Origin: an uncultured Prevotellaceae bacterium | GTDB lineage: Bacteria > Bacteroidota > Bacteroidia > Bacteroidales > Bacteroidaceae | Direction: 5' to 3' | NCBI GenBank assembly: GCA_900318685.1 | Contig: ONLL01000017.1 | Span: 1 to 64,000 of the forward strand | Length of the DNA: 64,000 bases | The notes under the pieces: model-generated | What the model saw: the letters and a program-made list of their open reading frames with translations, nothing else | Databases searched by the model: none | What the model was told of the DNA's origin: nothing | Translations under genes and position numbers: made by a program | Shown here: positions 17,307 to 27,492 of the stretch, in pieces | Layout: the number at the start of each line of letters is the position of its first letter | How positions within the stretch are numbered: position 1 is the first letter of the stretch

Positions 17307-18275
17307 ATGCCGTCATTAAAGGAGATAAAGGGACGCATCGCCTCGGTCAACTCGACCCGCAAGATCACTTCTGCCATGAAAATGGTGGCCTCGTCAAAGT
17401 TGCATCATGCACAGGTGGCCATCCAGAACATGCTGCCGTATGAGACCCTGCTCGAGCACATCCTGAAAAGCTTTCTGGCGGCTGAGGCTGAGGCACAGAC
17501 CCTCTACGACCAGGAACGGCCTGTCAAGCGTGTCGCATTGGTGGTGTTTTCCAGCAACTCATCACTCTGTGGCGGTTTCAATGCCAATGTCATCAAGATG
17601 ATGCAGCATGCCGTCGGAGAGTTCTCTGACGAACTTGGTGCGGCAAATGTTGAGGTGTACCCTATAGGTCGAAAGGTGGCAGAAAAAGCAGCCAAGCTGG
17701 GATACAACGTGAGATGCAACCTGGCTGACCTCGTCGACCACCCTAACGTGCGACAGTGCATCGACCTCGCTAAGGAGCTGGGTGAGCGTTTTGCCAAGGG
17801 AGAGCTCGACCGCGTTGAGCTCATCTACCACCACTTCAAGAGTGCAGGCTCGCAGGTGCTCACAAGCAAGACTTTCCTACCCATCGACATCGAGACTGAG
17901 CTGGAGCGTGATCATGAGCGTGACCTTACCTCTAATCTCGCTACAAGGAAAGCACAGGAGTATCTGAAGAAGAACCGCAAGAAGCGTGAACAAAAGGAAG
18001 ACGAGACCAAGCCCTTGAACGACAATTTCATCGTTGAGCCTGACATGACCACTGTGCTCTCGCAGCTCATCCCCAAGTTGGCTCATCTTATGCTTTATAC
18101 GGCACTCCTCGACAGTGTTGCCTCGGAGCATGCAGCACGCATGGTGGCGATGCAGACGGCAACGGACAATGCCGACGAGCTGCTCCGGCAGTTGAATCTG
18201 CAGTACAACAAGAGTCGTCAGCAGGCCATCACCTCCGAACTGCTCGACATCGTGGGAGGCTCTGTCAATAACTAG
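17307..18275 (+). CDS. atpG: ATP synthase F1 subunit gamma
   Basis: 322 residues, somewhat longer than E. coli gamma. Central rotor shaft. The N-terminus KEIKGRIASVNSTRKITSAM and C-terminus RQQAITSELLDIVGG are the conserved paired helices. A Lys/Glu-rich insertion (YLKKNRKKREQKEDETK, about residue 218) lies between them. ATG 17307 fits the family; a TTG two codons earlier does not add anything. Confidence 0.96.
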   Translation: MPSLKEIKGRIASVNSTRKITSAMKMVASSKLHHAQVAIQNMLPYETLLEHILKSFLAAEAEAQTLYDQERPVKRVALVVFSSNSSLCGGFNANVIKMMQHAVGEFSDELGAANVEVYPIGRKVAEKAAKLGYNVRCNLADLVDHPNVRQCIDLAKELGERFAKGELDRVELIYHHFKSAGSQVLTSKTFLPIDIETELERDHERDLTSNLATRKAQEYLKKNRKKREQKEDETKPLNDNFIVEPDMTTVLSQLIPKLAHLMLYTALLDSVASEHAARMVAMQTATDNADELLRQLNLQYNKSRQQAITSELLDIVGGSVNN

Positions 18276-18300
18276 ATTCCCTCCTACGCACATAAAGAAT

Positions 18301-18333
18301 GCAGGACTGGCTCTGTCGCCAGCCCTGCTTTTT
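18301..18333 (+). terminator. ATP synthase operon terminator
   Basis: GCAGGaCTGGC (18301-18311) pairs with GCCAGcCCTGC (18318-18328) around TCTGTC and is followed by TTTTT. It separates the operon from the convergent addB. Confidence 0.85.
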
Positions 18334-18346
18334 AAGGCGAAAAAGG

Positions 18347-21205
18347 TTAACGGCAAAGTGCCTTGTAAGGGCAGAAGGCACAACGGTCGCTATCATCAGT
18401 AGGAACGAGTGGCACAGAGTGGTCATACATCTGTGAGATGGTCTGACAAAGCAGTTCGTTGAATCGCCCGATGTAAGGTTTGACATCGTTGATGGGCTCT
18501 TTATCGAATTTGAGTATGGGGTCGTAGTCTTTCACTCCTGCGTGCTGGATGAAAAGCAAAGCGGGTGATACTGGAGTGTCAGGATACTGATGTGCCACTA
18601 TGGAGGAGTAGAGCATTGTCTGAAGATAATAGCCGGAATGGTCTTTCTGGCTCTCTTGTTGGAAAATAGAGTCTACATCTTTCAGTGACTTCATTTTGTA
18701 GGCACCTGTCTTATAGTCAATGACGCGTATGTGTTTCTTTCCGTCTTGATCACGTATGATGTCCAGCCGGTCTATCCGTCCTCCGATGGTGACTTTTTTG
18801 CCAGTCTCCTTGGAAATGGCAGGAACATCGATCTCCATGCTGACCAGCCCCTCTAGGTCGAGGATGGAGAAGGGAGCCAGTTCTCTGTCGTTCTTGAGCA
18901 GTGTTCGCAGATAGTGTATCATCACTTCACGATTGATGAGCTGCAGACCATTGAGGCGTGGGTGGAAGTCGCGACGTTCTTCGCTGATACGGAATAGCTC
19001 TTTCCTGATAGCTTCGTCTACGGCTCGTTCGATGTCAACCTGTGACTTCAGCAATTGATTGATGTCTTCAGCGAGTATCTGACGGCTCTGCTCCATCAGG
19101 CGATTGTAGATGAAGCGTGAAGCCTCATGGAAGATGTTTCCAAAGATGCGATTGTCGATGGTGTCGTCTTCAAAATTGTCGGGTTCTTGAAGGTTACACA
19201 CAGAATAATAGTGGAACTTCAGTGGGCAACTCATATAATCGTTGATGACAGTAGGTGTGAGCAGGCTAGGAACCTGTGCATGGTTCTCCACAGGCATGGG
19301 CCGCCGTTTCGAACTAGCCTGCCCACCTTGCAATGCCAGACGACGTATGGGGTGTGGACTCTCAACCATAAGTTGCAGCAGAAATCGGCTCATCTCCCCT
19401 TTCTGCCAGTCGGAAGTTGCGTTGTTATATACCATTGTGACGTCATCTGCACGTTGTAGCAGGCGGTGGAAGTAATAGCTGTAGATAGCTACTTTATGGT
19501 CGGGAGTGGTCAGACCGTAGGCTTGCCGCAGACTGTAAGGGATAAATGAGGTGTCGTTGATGCCACGTGGCATGTTTCCTTCACTGACAGACAACATAAG
19601 GATATGGCTGAAGTCCAGGTTGCGCGTCTCCAGCACTCCCATCACCTGCAGCCCTTCAGCAGGTTCTCCGTGGAAGGGAACGGTAGATGTCTGCATGATC
19701 TGGCCTATGAGTCGTCCCAGGGTGATGATGTCGGTACAGAGATCACCACTTAGCGATAGGTTGAGCAAGCGGTTAAGCAGGGTATAAGTACGGAACAGAC
19801 TTTCTTGGCGCAGCACATCGTCATTCCCATTTCCTGGCTTGGCTATCTGCTGTACGACGTCGCACAGCCATGTGAGCAGTTCCGTGTTCTGATGTTGCTC
19901 TGAGAAAGGCTTGAAGAGCAGACTGGTCAAGTTGTCGATTGAAAGCTGCTGCCGGGTAGGGAAGTAAATCTTCTCATCAGTAAGTTTAATGAGGAGTGCG
20001 CTAACTTCGGGCGATGCACTGGTCATATATGGATGGCGCAACAATGCGCTCACCTGTCTCAGTCTGAAATACTCCTGCTGGTGATCGTAGCCATCACGAC
20101 GCAAGGCAATGAGCTGATTGATGAGCGATCCTATGGGCGACTGTGACAGGGGATAGCCAGTAGTGATGTTGACAGAGCCGTTCTGATCGGGGAGGCAATG
20201 GATGATAGTAGGCAGCAACCCTTCATTACATAGTACGATGGCCGTGTCCTTTGTCAGTACGGGTTCATGTTCCGATTCCTTTTCTTTCTTGTGCATGAGT
20301 TCCTTGAGCCAGGTAGCTGCATAGCGTGCCTGGATGTTCTCTGTCGAGGCTGAGGCAATCGTGATATTCTTAGGCTGTCTGAAGCAGTCGTAGATCTGGC
20401 TGTCATGAATATCAAATTCGTTGGGGAAGTCACTCAGGTATTGACTGATGAAATGTCCTGCCTCATTCTTTTCCATGTAATATTTGTCGAAGTCCCAGTA
20501 GAAACGGGCTTTACCTTGTTTGCGCAAAAGGGTGAAGAGCCGTTGCTCCACCTTAAGAAGCACGTTGAAACCAACAAAAAGGTAGATGTCATACTGGAAC
20601 TCTTGTTCTTCAGCTGTTACCACCTCTTTATATAAGGCACCTTCGTAGGCTAGTTGCTGCTCTTGTAGTCGATGATTGAAGTCATGGTAGATATCGCCCA
20701 TCTTCGACCATAGTCTGATGAAGCGTTGGCGGAGCTCTGATTGATGGTCTGTCGAGAAGTTGCTGAAGAAACGACGAAGCACTTGGCGCTGCTCTTCAGT
20801 GAGAAAGCTGTCGTCATCCATTTCGTGCAAATCACTCAGATTGGCAAAGACACGGTCAGCATCAGCCATTTGCTTGTCAATGTCGTCGAAGTCATTGAGC
20901 AGCAGCTGTCCCCAACCATAGAAATGGTCGAGTGTCTCGTCGATGCCTGTCTGTGAAGTGAATGATCTGTGCAGGTCGCATACCAGTTTGATGGGATCGG
21001 CCACTTTCCTTTGGGAGTGTCGACGGAAGAGATCACTGATGGTGATGTATGCAGGGCTCCAGATGGGTTTATTGGCGAGACGTGCCAAATGTTCGTTGAG
21101 GAATAGTGATGCGCGCTTATTGGGGAAGACGACGGCAATGTGGGCGAGGTCATCTCCATACTTGCTCAGGATATCCTTTGCTACATATTCCAGGAAAGAA
21201 TTCAT
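18347..21205 (-). CDS. addB: AddB-like helicase-nuclease subunit with Fe-S nuclease domain
   Basis: 952 residues. Partner of AddA in the RecBCD-like end-resection complex. The N-terminus reads IAVVFPNKRASLFLNEHL instead of a clear Walker A, as in the Bacteroidetes type. The C-terminal PD-(D/E)XK nuclease is framed by four cysteines: one in NDYMSCPLKFHYY (about residue 670) and three in RCAFCPYKALC at the very end, the arrangement that holds a 4Fe-4S cluster in AddB. The nuclease core is VIDYKTGAYKM. It starts three bases after the addA stop. Confidence 0.85.
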   Translation of the reverse strand: MNSFLEYVAKDILSKYGDDLAHIAVVFPNKRASLFLNEHLARLANKPIWSPAYITISDLFRRHSQRKVADPIKLVCDLHRSFTSQTGIDETLDHFYGWGQLLLNDFDDIDKQMADADRVFANLSDLHEMDDDSFLTEEQRQVLRRFFSNFSTDHQSELRQRFIRLWSKMGDIYHDFNHRLQEQQLAYEGALYKEVVTAEEQEFQYDIYLFVGFNVLLKVEQRLFTLLRKQGKARFYWDFDKYYMEKNEAGHFISQYLSDFPNEFDIHDSQIYDCFRQPKNITIASASTENIQARYAATWLKELMHKKEKESEHEPVLTKDTAIVLCNEGLLPTIIHCLPDQNGSVNITTGYPLSQSPIGSLINQLIALRRDGYDHQQEYFRLRQVSALLRHPYMTSASPEVSALLIKLTDEKIYFPTRQQLSIDNLTSLLFKPFSEQHQNTELLTWLCDVVQQIAKPGNGNDDVLRQESLFRTYTLLNRLLNLSLSGDLCTDIITLGRLIGQIMQTSTVPFHGEPAEGLQVMGVLETRNLDFSHILMLSVSEGNMPRGINDTSFIPYSLRQAYGLTTPDHKVAIYSYYFHRLLQRADDVTMVYNNATSDWQKGEMSRFLLQLMVESPHPIRRLALQGGQASSKRRPMPVENHAQVPSLLTPTVINDYMSCPLKFHYYSVCNLQEPDNFEDDTIDNRIFGNIFHEASRFIYNRLMEQSRQILAEDINQLLKSQVDIERAVDEAIRKELFRISEERRDFHPRLNGLQLINREVMIHYLRTLLKNDRELAPFSILDLEGLVSMEIDVPAISKETGKKVTIGGRIDRLDIIRDQDGKKHIRVIDYKTGAYKMKSLKDVDSIFQQESQKDHSGYYLQTMLYSSIVAHQYPDTPVSPALLFIQHAGVKDYDPILKFDKEPINDVKPYIGRFNELLCQTISQMYDHSVPLVPTDDSDRCAFCPYKALCR

Positions 21206-21208
21206 GAC

Positions 21209-24200
21209 TTATCTGTTTGTGACTTCAATAATCTTGTTACTATAAACCAGCCAGAGATAGCCTCTCACGGCGGGAAGGCCAATCTGCTTCAGCAGAGCCA
21301 TGTACTGGCGGACCTGCTCATGGTATTCCTCTCGTTCACGTCCGAACTTAAAGTCAACCACGATGGTCTTTCTGCCATCTGTCATCACTCGGTCAGGACG
21401 GCGCTCAACAACTTTTCCTGTCTGAGGGTCAGTGTTGAGAATGGTGCATTCGTTGTACAGCGTCCAGCGTCCTGGACGGAACCATTCTGCTACTCTGGGG
21501 CTCTCCAGACGCTTGCGTAGCATGCCGACTAGTTGATCGTGTGAAAGTGTAGCATGATAGAGCACCCCGTCCTGCTCAAGCTGCCAAAGGGCTGCGTCAA
21601 TATCATCGGTGGTGCGGATGGTGGAGAGCACATTGTGGAGCACACTTCCCAACTGGATGTATTCCATCTGGAGGGCTTGCTCGTTATCATCTTGGTGGGC
21701 GAAGTCCCGGCTTTTGTTGCTTTGCCTGAAATTGACTTTCGCGGGAAATACCTCGATATTGATTCTGAGGGGTGTGCTCTCTTGAAGGAATGGGTTGGAG
21801 GATTGATGGGGCTTTTCAGTCTCCTTGGCTTCTCCATGATCTGCAAAGGGACTTCCATATTCAAAGACGAGAGGTGCGTCCTTGTCTTCTTCGCTTTCTA
21901 GCACGGCACCTTCCAGATGCTCAGCCGTTGCCGGCAGCACCTGCTCAATGAGTACAGAGCGAGACCCGGAGACCGCTTTTCGTAGGCCATATATGTAGAG
22001 ACTGCTTGATGCACGTGTAAAGGCGACATAGAGCAGGTTCATATTGTCAACGATGTTCTGCTGGTGCTCTTCATCGTAGTCACTTTCATAGATGGTACCC
22101 TTCATACTTTTGGGGTAAAAGTCTACGGGAACGAGTGGCAGCTGATTGAAAGGTGCTTCGCGTGGCGTCAGCCAGAGAATATCGGACAACTCCAACTTCC
22201 AACTACAGAAAGGAATAAGTACGTGTGGGAATTCCAGTCCTTTGGACTTATGGATGGAAACGATACGCAGACCATCGGTCTCAGGACTCTGTATGGTTTT
22301 CTTGTTTAAACCTCCGTCCCATTCACGTAGGAAGGCTTCAATGTCAGAGCCGTTGTCAATGACGAAAGCAGTTACCAGGTCGTAGAAAGCACATAGGTAG
22401 GCGCTCTGCTGTCCCTCCCGCCCATTCAGGAAGAGGGCATATAACTGTTCGGCCATTTCATAAAGGGGCAGTTGGAGCAGAGCAGGTGTGAAGCCTTCAG
22501 GCAGTTCTCCATCAATGCGTCCAGAGTAGTTCTTCGCCAGATAGGCACGCGCAATGACATCATCGGGATGAGCTAGGTATCGTAATGCCTGAACAATGGT
22601 GACAACAGCCGTTGAGGAATCCAGACGGAACGCTTCGTCGCTGACGACTTTGATTTCTGGCAGGTGCTCCATGAAATAGTTAGCGATGCGGGGAATCTTG
22701 TCATTGGCACGGACGAGAATGGCAATGTCTGACGCAGAAGCGCCATTGGCTAGGAGCATGGAGACTTGTTCAGAGAGGACTTCGAGCGTCTTTTGTTCGT
22801 AGTCTGCAGCAGGAAGTAAGGTCACTTTTACATGTCCGCTGTCATCCTTGTTCTCAGGTACTTTCTGTATGACGTCATCGTAGGCATCAATGCCCTCCTG
22901 CCGGGCTGCCTCAGTAAAGAATGCATTGTTGAAATCTACGATACGACGGGCTGAGCGGTAGTTCGTGCCCAGCGTGCTGATATGTACCATTTCATCGGGG
23001 TGGTCAAACTGGCCCGTGATGCCTGCCAACAGACGCCAGTCGCCATTGCGCCATCGATAGATGCTCTGCTTTACATCGCCCACGATAAGGTTTCTCGAAT
23101 GCTTGTGGCTCATGGTCTCTTCGAGCAGAACTTTGAAGTTTTGCCACTGCACGGTCGAGGTGTCTTGGAACTCGTCAATCATGATATGCTCCAGTTGGGA
23201 ACCCATTTTCTCGAAGATAAACGGAGTGTCGCTACCTTCGACGAGTTCATGCAGCAACTGTTGCGTGTCGCTGAGCAAGAAACAGTTCTGCTCGTCGTTC
23301 AGTTCGCGTACCTTCTGCTCAATGCTGCCCAGCAGACGTAATTGGTTCAAGTGACGAAGTGTCGTGTCTGCACTCTTGAATAGTTTCCACTGACGTGGCT
23401 GCTCTTCGATAGCATAGCGAAGGATGCTACCTAGCGTTGTCTCTGCCAGATGGTGAATGAGCTCATGCCTGGGATGAGATTTGGTATACCAGTTTTCAGG
23501 TTGTCCCTGGCAATCAGTGACACGCTTAGTGAGAATGGATTCGTCAAACACACCATTCTGTAACTTGAGAAAAAGACCAGCAACGCCCTTGTTGCCATAT
23601 TTGAGGTCGTTGGCAGTAAGTCCCTCAGCACTCAGCTCGTCGAAGAATGAGGCAGCGATAGCCTTCACCCGTTCACGGGCCTGATCTTGCATTTCCCTAA
23701 GTTGTGATAGGTAGCTTTCGAAGAAACCTTTTGTGTTCATCAACGTCTTGAGTTCTTCGCTATGCTCCTTATAGTAGTCCTCGAAGATGGTCTTACCGAA
23801 TTTCTTGATTTGTCCGATAACATTCCATGAGCGGTCGTCGCTGATGCTTTCCATGATATACTTCATCAGCCACTGAAGCATCATGTCAGTGGCCGAAAGA
23901 GAGTCGATGATCTTGTCGACAGCCAGTTCCTCAATCTGCACGTCATTGAGTCCTACACGAAGGTTTGCCGTCAGGTTCAACTCGCGGGCCAGATTGCGAA
24001 GTACACTTTGAAAGAAGGAGTCGATGGTCTCTACCCGGAAATAGCTGTAGTTATGCAACAGCAGGTGAAGGGCCTGACCGGCTCGTTCTTCCATCTGCTT
24101 GCGACTCAACTCTCCTTCCAGGCCTTCCAACACTTTCGTAGCATACGACTCAGAGTCGGGCAGATGTCGCCATATGCCATACAGCTGACTGAGGATGCGC

Positions 24201-24358
24201 ATCTTCATCTCCTCCGTAGCTTTATTGGTAAATGTAACTGCAAGTATCTGTTTGTAGTTTAGCGGATTGCGCACCAACAGCCGAATATACTCTGTAGCCA
24301 AGGTGAAGGTCTTACCGCTGCCTGCGCTAGCTTTATATACTGTGAGAGGAAAAGTCAT
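21209..24358 (-). CDS. addA: AddA-like UvrD-family helicase/nuclease
   Basis: 1049 residues. Motor of the AddAB double-strand-break resection enzyme feeding RecA recombination. Walker A ASAGSGKTFTLATEYIR at the N-terminus, AVTFTNKATEEM, Walker B HIMIDEFQDTSTVQW (about residue 405), LIVGDVKQSIYRWR, RIVSIHKSKGLEFPHVLIPF and LLYVAFTRAS. The C-terminal nuclease motif is TIVVDFKFGRE. Heads the addA-addB operon. Confidence 0.9.
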   Translation of the reverse strand: MTFPLTVYKASAGSGKTFTLATEYIRLLVRNPLNYKQILAVTFTNKATEEMKMRILSQLYGIWRHLPDSESYATKVLEGLEGELSRKQMEERAGQALHLLLHNYSYFRVETIDSFFQSVLRNLARELNLTANLRVGLNDVQIEELAVDKIIDSLSATDMMLQWLMKYIMESISDDRSWNVIGQIKKFGKTIFEDYYKEHSEELKTLMNTKGFFESYLSQLREMQDQARERVKAIAASFFDELSAEGLTANDLKYGNKGVAGLFLKLQNGVFDESILTKRVTDCQGQPENWYTKSHPRHELIHHLAETTLGSILRYAIEEQPRQWKLFKSADTTLRHLNQLRLLGSIEQKVRELNDEQNCFLLSDTQQLLHELVEGSDTPFIFEKMGSQLEHIMIDEFQDTSTVQWQNFKVLLEETMSHKHSRNLIVGDVKQSIYRWRNGDWRLLAGITGQFDHPDEMVHISTLGTNYRSARRIVDFNNAFFTEAARQEGIDAYDDVIQKVPENKDDSGHVKVTLLPAADYEQKTLEVLSEQVSMLLANGASASDIAILVRANDKIPRIANYFMEHLPEIKVVSDEAFRLDSSTAVVTIVQALRYLAHPDDVIARAYLAKNYSGRIDGELPEGFTPALLQLPLYEMAEQLYALFLNGREGQQSAYLCAFYDLVTAFVIDNGSDIEAFLREWDGGLNKKTIQSPETDGLRIVSIHKSKGLEFPHVLIPFCSWKLELSDILWLTPREAPFNQLPLVPVDFYPKSMKGTIYESDYDEEHQQNIVDNMNLLYVAFTRASSSLYIYGLRKAVSGSRSVLIEQVLPATAEHLEGAVLESEEDKDAPLVFEYGSPFADHGEAKETEKPHQSSNPFLQESTPLRINIEVFPAKVNFRQSNKSRDFAHQDDNEQALQMEYIQLGSVLHNVLSTIRTTDDIDAALWQLEQDGVLYHATLSHDQLVGMLRKRLESPRVAEWFRPGRWTLYNECTILNTDPQTGKVVERRPDRVMTDGRKTIVVDFKFGREREEYHEQVRQYMALLKQIGLPAVRGYLWLVYSNKIIEVTNR

Positions 24359-24373
24359 GAATAGTGTTGAATG

Positions 24374-24408
24374 GTTATTGTTTATCGTTTATTGGTTATT
24401 GGTATAGT
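24374..24408. repeat. Heptanucleotide array after the DUF5686-like gene
   Basis: Four to five 7-bp units in phase from 24374: GTTATTG, TTTATCG, TTTATTG, GTTATTG, then GTATAGT. The array ends two bases before the stop codon of the minus-strand gene at 24411. Confidence 0.5.
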
Positions 24409-24410
24409 AT

Positions 24411-26459
24411 TTACCATCGTCTGAAGAGCTCGAACGTAAACTTGGCACCCGACTCCTGAAACTCAGTATTGAGGAAACTGGCAAAGAATCCTACAGAGAA
24501 CAATCGGCAGGTGAAGCCATAGCCTAGTTCGCTGTATAGTCGACTGTGGGCGATAGACAGGCTGCTCAGGTAGATACGTTCTCGCTCGACAAATCGTCCT
24601 ACAAGCGGAACAAACGATGTGGCAAGCAGGGGTGACTCAAACGACACATTGCCACGGACGAAGTAATCGCTGGCATTGTACATCCGTGAACGCAACAGCT
24701 GGAAGTTGCCCGACCAGTCATCGTCCCATCCTCCAGGGAGATTCTCGTCGCGGAAGTTGGAGTAGTCCATGAAGAAGTTCTTGTCGCGCTTGGTATAGAA
24801 GCCTCCTCCGACACGCAGGTTCAATGTCTGCAAGCGGTGCAGGCGATGCTTCAACGAGGCATCTATCTCCCATCGTTCGTAGGTGAGGTCGAGGTTCTTC
24901 CCTGGCAGTCCTCGCTCATAGTCAATGGTGAACAGCGGACCCTTACGCCAGGGACGGGTCTTGATAGAAAGGGCAGGTGCCAGACTTCGATACTCCAGTG
25001 GCATACCCATCTGGCGCATACCCTGATGGTTGACAGCCTTTCGCTGGTGGAAGACAAGACCTGCCTCGACTGCCAGGCGGTTGTTGAGGGGAAGGGTGCT
25101 AAGGACGCGAAGGTTCCAGTCGTCGAACTGGTCGAGGTTCATCTCATCGAGTTCGGGCAGGTCACCCATCTGCCTTTTCAGCTCATCGATAACAGTTGAG
25201 TTGTAGATGCGGTTGCCGCTGGCCCATGTGAGTTCCGTATAAGCTTCGCGATCCCTATAGAGATAATCCAGTCGAAAGGGTAGGGTGAAATAGAATTTCT
25301 TCTGCTTGAAGTTATAGCCAAAGCGGGTATTCATCCCCAGTGACACATCGTCACTCAGATTGAGCTGGGCACCTAACTTAAAGCGGTAGGAGAGGCCTTT
25401 TCGACGACTATAGCTGATATACTCCGGATTGATGATGGGCGACAGACGTACAAAACCGATTTCTGAGCTGAAACGCGTCCTTTGCACCAGACTCTCTCCT
25501 AAGGCACTACCTATCTCTTTCCAATAGTTGTGCTTATGTGGCTTAGGATCCACGATAACGGTGTCGATGATGACTGTGTCTGGCTGATTTCGCTGTGCTC
25601 TGATGGAGTCGCGATAGTCATAGACGGATTGTTCCTCGTCCGACAAGCTGTAGGGACGTATCGAGTCGATAAGCTGTCGGTCGCCCTTCACATTGACAGT
25701 GTCGGGCAGGGTAATCGGACAGTCATAGGCTGCTTCAAAGGACGAAGAGATGTGGTTTCCCATGAACTTGAAGGAAACGTTCGTACGGCAAAACTGTGGC
25801 AGAAGTGCTCTTGATCCATATTCTCCCTGCTGGGTGAGTGTCTGGAAATGTATCATGTCGTACTCACCATTCAGCTCTGCATCGATGATGTGTCCTGTAG
25901 CCGTCTCGACCGTAGCCTGTCCGCTCACCAGCTGCGTGTTGTTGACATAGCGCGGACGGAAATACAGACGTGAGTGCTTGTCATCGATCTGCGTCTGACT
26001 GTAGCGATAGAACACACGGTTGGAACGATAGAAAGGCGAGAGGATATGATCACCATAGAGAGTCTCGTCGTAGAGCTTGGGTGTGATAAACTCCAGCAGG
26101 GTAGGCATCGTACGGCGGTTATGGGGAATGGTGGTGTAGTACACCTGCCGTTGGTTCTCCAACTCTCCGTCATTCTTGAATGTCAGCCGGCTGTACTGTT
26201 CGCTGACAAAGGTACGCTCGCCTCTGGCAATGGCATACATCGAAGGTACGCACCACAAGGTGAAGTTACGGCGATGTGTCTGGTATAGGTGCTTGATATA
26301 GACGTTCGACTTAAATCCAGCTACGTTGTTGGTATACTTGTTGGTAAAATTGAAAACACGATTCAGCACCAGCGAATCTTCGGGGGTGTTGGCTGTTGCT
26401 GTCTCTGTGATGAGGAAGGCAAGCAGCAGGGTGATGATGATGCTGACCTCGCGCCTCAT
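24411..26459 (-). CDS. Outer-membrane beta-barrel protein, DUF5686-like
   Basis: 682 residues. A signal peptide (about residues 1-23) and a soluble N-terminal part with the sequence style of DUF5686 proteins (RVFNFTNKYTNNVAGFKSNVYIK), followed from about residue 330 by alternating aromatic strands of a barrel and a C-terminal FELFRRW ending in an aromatic, the usual outer-membrane protein end. The N-terminal carboxypeptidase-like plug domain common in this family seems absent. The role is unknown; related proteins are tied to envelope or secretion functions. It begins four bases after the stop of the next gene upstream. Confidence 0.6.
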   Translation of the reverse strand: MRREVSIIITLLLAFLITETATANTPEDSLVLNRVFNFTNKYTNNVAGFKSNVYIKHLYQTHRRNFTLWCVPSMYAIARGERTFVSEQYSRLTFKNDGELENQRQVYYTTIPHNRRTMPTLLEFITPKLYDETLYGDHILSPFYRSNRVFYRYSQTQIDDKHSRLYFRPRYVNNTQLVSGQATVETATGHIIDAELNGEYDMIHFQTLTQQGEYGSRALLPQFCRTNVSFKFMGNHISSSFEAAYDCPITLPDTVNVKGDRQLIDSIRPYSLSDEEQSVYDYRDSIRAQRNQPDTVIIDTVIVDPKPHKHNYWKEIGSALGESLVQRTRFSSEIGFVRLSPIINPEYISYSRRKGLSYRFKLGAQLNLSDDVSLGMNTRFGYNFKQKKFYFTLPFRLDYLYRDREAYTELTWASGNRIYNSTVIDELKRQMGDLPELDEMNLDQFDDWNLRVLSTLPLNNRLAVEAGLVFHQRKAVNHQGMRQMGMPLEYRSLAPALSIKTRPWRKGPLFTIDYERGLPGKNLDLTYERWEIDASLKHRLHRLQTLNLRVGGGFYTKRDKNFFMDYSNFRDENLPGGWDDDWSGNFQLLRSRMYNASDYFVRGNVSFESPLLATSFVPLVGRFVERERIYLSSLSIAHSRLYSELGYGFTCRLFSVGFFASFLNTEFQESGAKFTFELFRRW

Positions 26460-26463
26460 AGTG

Positions 26464-27492
26464 TTATTCTTCGATATTGCCTAGAGAGTGAGTGATGCTT
26501 GCTACCACGCTGGAAATGCTCTCGCCAGGACAGTAGCGCAGATACTTCGCGGGCCGACGAGCGCTGTCCGTGAAAAGGCTTTCGACGATGTTGTCGATGT
26601 CACCGTCGGAAGATGACGGCTGCATAAAGGGCACCTCGTCCACGCTGAATCCCAACAATCCTGTCAGCATGTTCCCTACGAGCTGTGTCATCCGCGTAAA
26701 ATGCAGGCGTTCTATCCATCCTTGCAACTTGACAAAATCCACACGGTCGCCCTGCTGACGCAGCTGTTGTCCCAGGTCAGCTACCTGCCATAGCTGTATA
26801 CCGTCACGCAAGGTGGCTTTCACTATGCCCAGCAGGGTGATAAGCATGTCTAGAGTAGGGGCGATGGTCTCTATGCGCTGTCCAGCAACAATGACATGAG
26901 TGGTGCCACCCTCCAATCGTTCCTGTTCAATGATGCCTTGTAGAGTATGGTTGTTGAGCTTATTGTTAAGCACCAACATACGATGACGATGCTCCACGCG
27001 CAGGCTCTTCCACTGGTAGCGCAGCATGTTCTTACGTGAGGTATCGACATTAGTGCCGTTTTCTTTGGCCCATTCGTCGGCTTTATTACCTTGAGTGGCA
27101 AAGGGAAAGAATATGTTCACTATCCCCAGTCGGTGATGGCTAGGCTCGCTATAGAGACTGCCGCTTGTCCACGGTTCCAGAAGAATGGGACGCAGCTGTC
27201 GCTCACCAAGCAGCGTCAGCAGCTCAGCTACCTCGCTGGCGGTCTGATGATAGCTTTGCTCTGCCTGTTGAGTGTCCTCTTGCAGTTGTTGCCAGACATC
27301 GTCGGTGAGACGCATGAAGAACTGACCTTCGCAGGTCTTCACACCGTCATAGAGCAGTGGTGAAAGACCTAGCTTTTGTGCCCACTTCAAGGTTTGTCGC
27401 CATTTCCATGCCGACATAGGTTCTATCTGTTCCTGGTTGCCGTAAGCTCCTGCACGTAGCAGCCGGAAGAAATTTCGTTGAGCGATGGTCAC
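26464..27492 (-). CDS. Degenerate NTP_transf_5-like protein (catalytic motif lost)
   Basis: 342 residues. The layout follows the Bacteroidetes uncharacterised nucleotidyltransferase family: NFFRLLRAGAYGN at the N-terminus, a helical part ending in YDGVKT, then ELLTLLGERQLRPILLEPW. Family members continue with K-G near this point and an H-R-x-x-G-D-I-D block that binds metal. Here the segment reads SEPSHHRLGIVNIFFPF: the histidine/arginine are kept but G-D-I-D is G-I-V-N, so catalysis is unlikely. The frame is open and overlaps nhaC by four bases, so it is probably expressed as a non-catalytic protein. Confidence 0.55.
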   Translation of the reverse strand: MTIAQRNFFRLLRAGAYGNQEQIEPMSAWKWRQTLKWAQKLGLSPLLYDGVKTCEGQFFMRLTDDVWQQLQEDTQQAEQSYHQTASEVAELLTLLGERQLRPILLEPWTSGSLYSEPSHHRLGIVNIFFPFATQGNKADEWAKENGTNVDTSRKNMLRYQWKSLRVEHRHRMLVLNNKLNNHTLQGIIEQERLEGGTTHVIVAGQRIETIAPTLDMLITLLGIVKATLRDGIQLWQVADLGQQLRQQGDRVDFVKLQGWIERLHFTRMTQLVGNMLTGLLGFSVDEVPFMQPSSSDGDIDNIVESLFTDSARRPAKYLRYCPGESISSVVASITHSLGNIEE

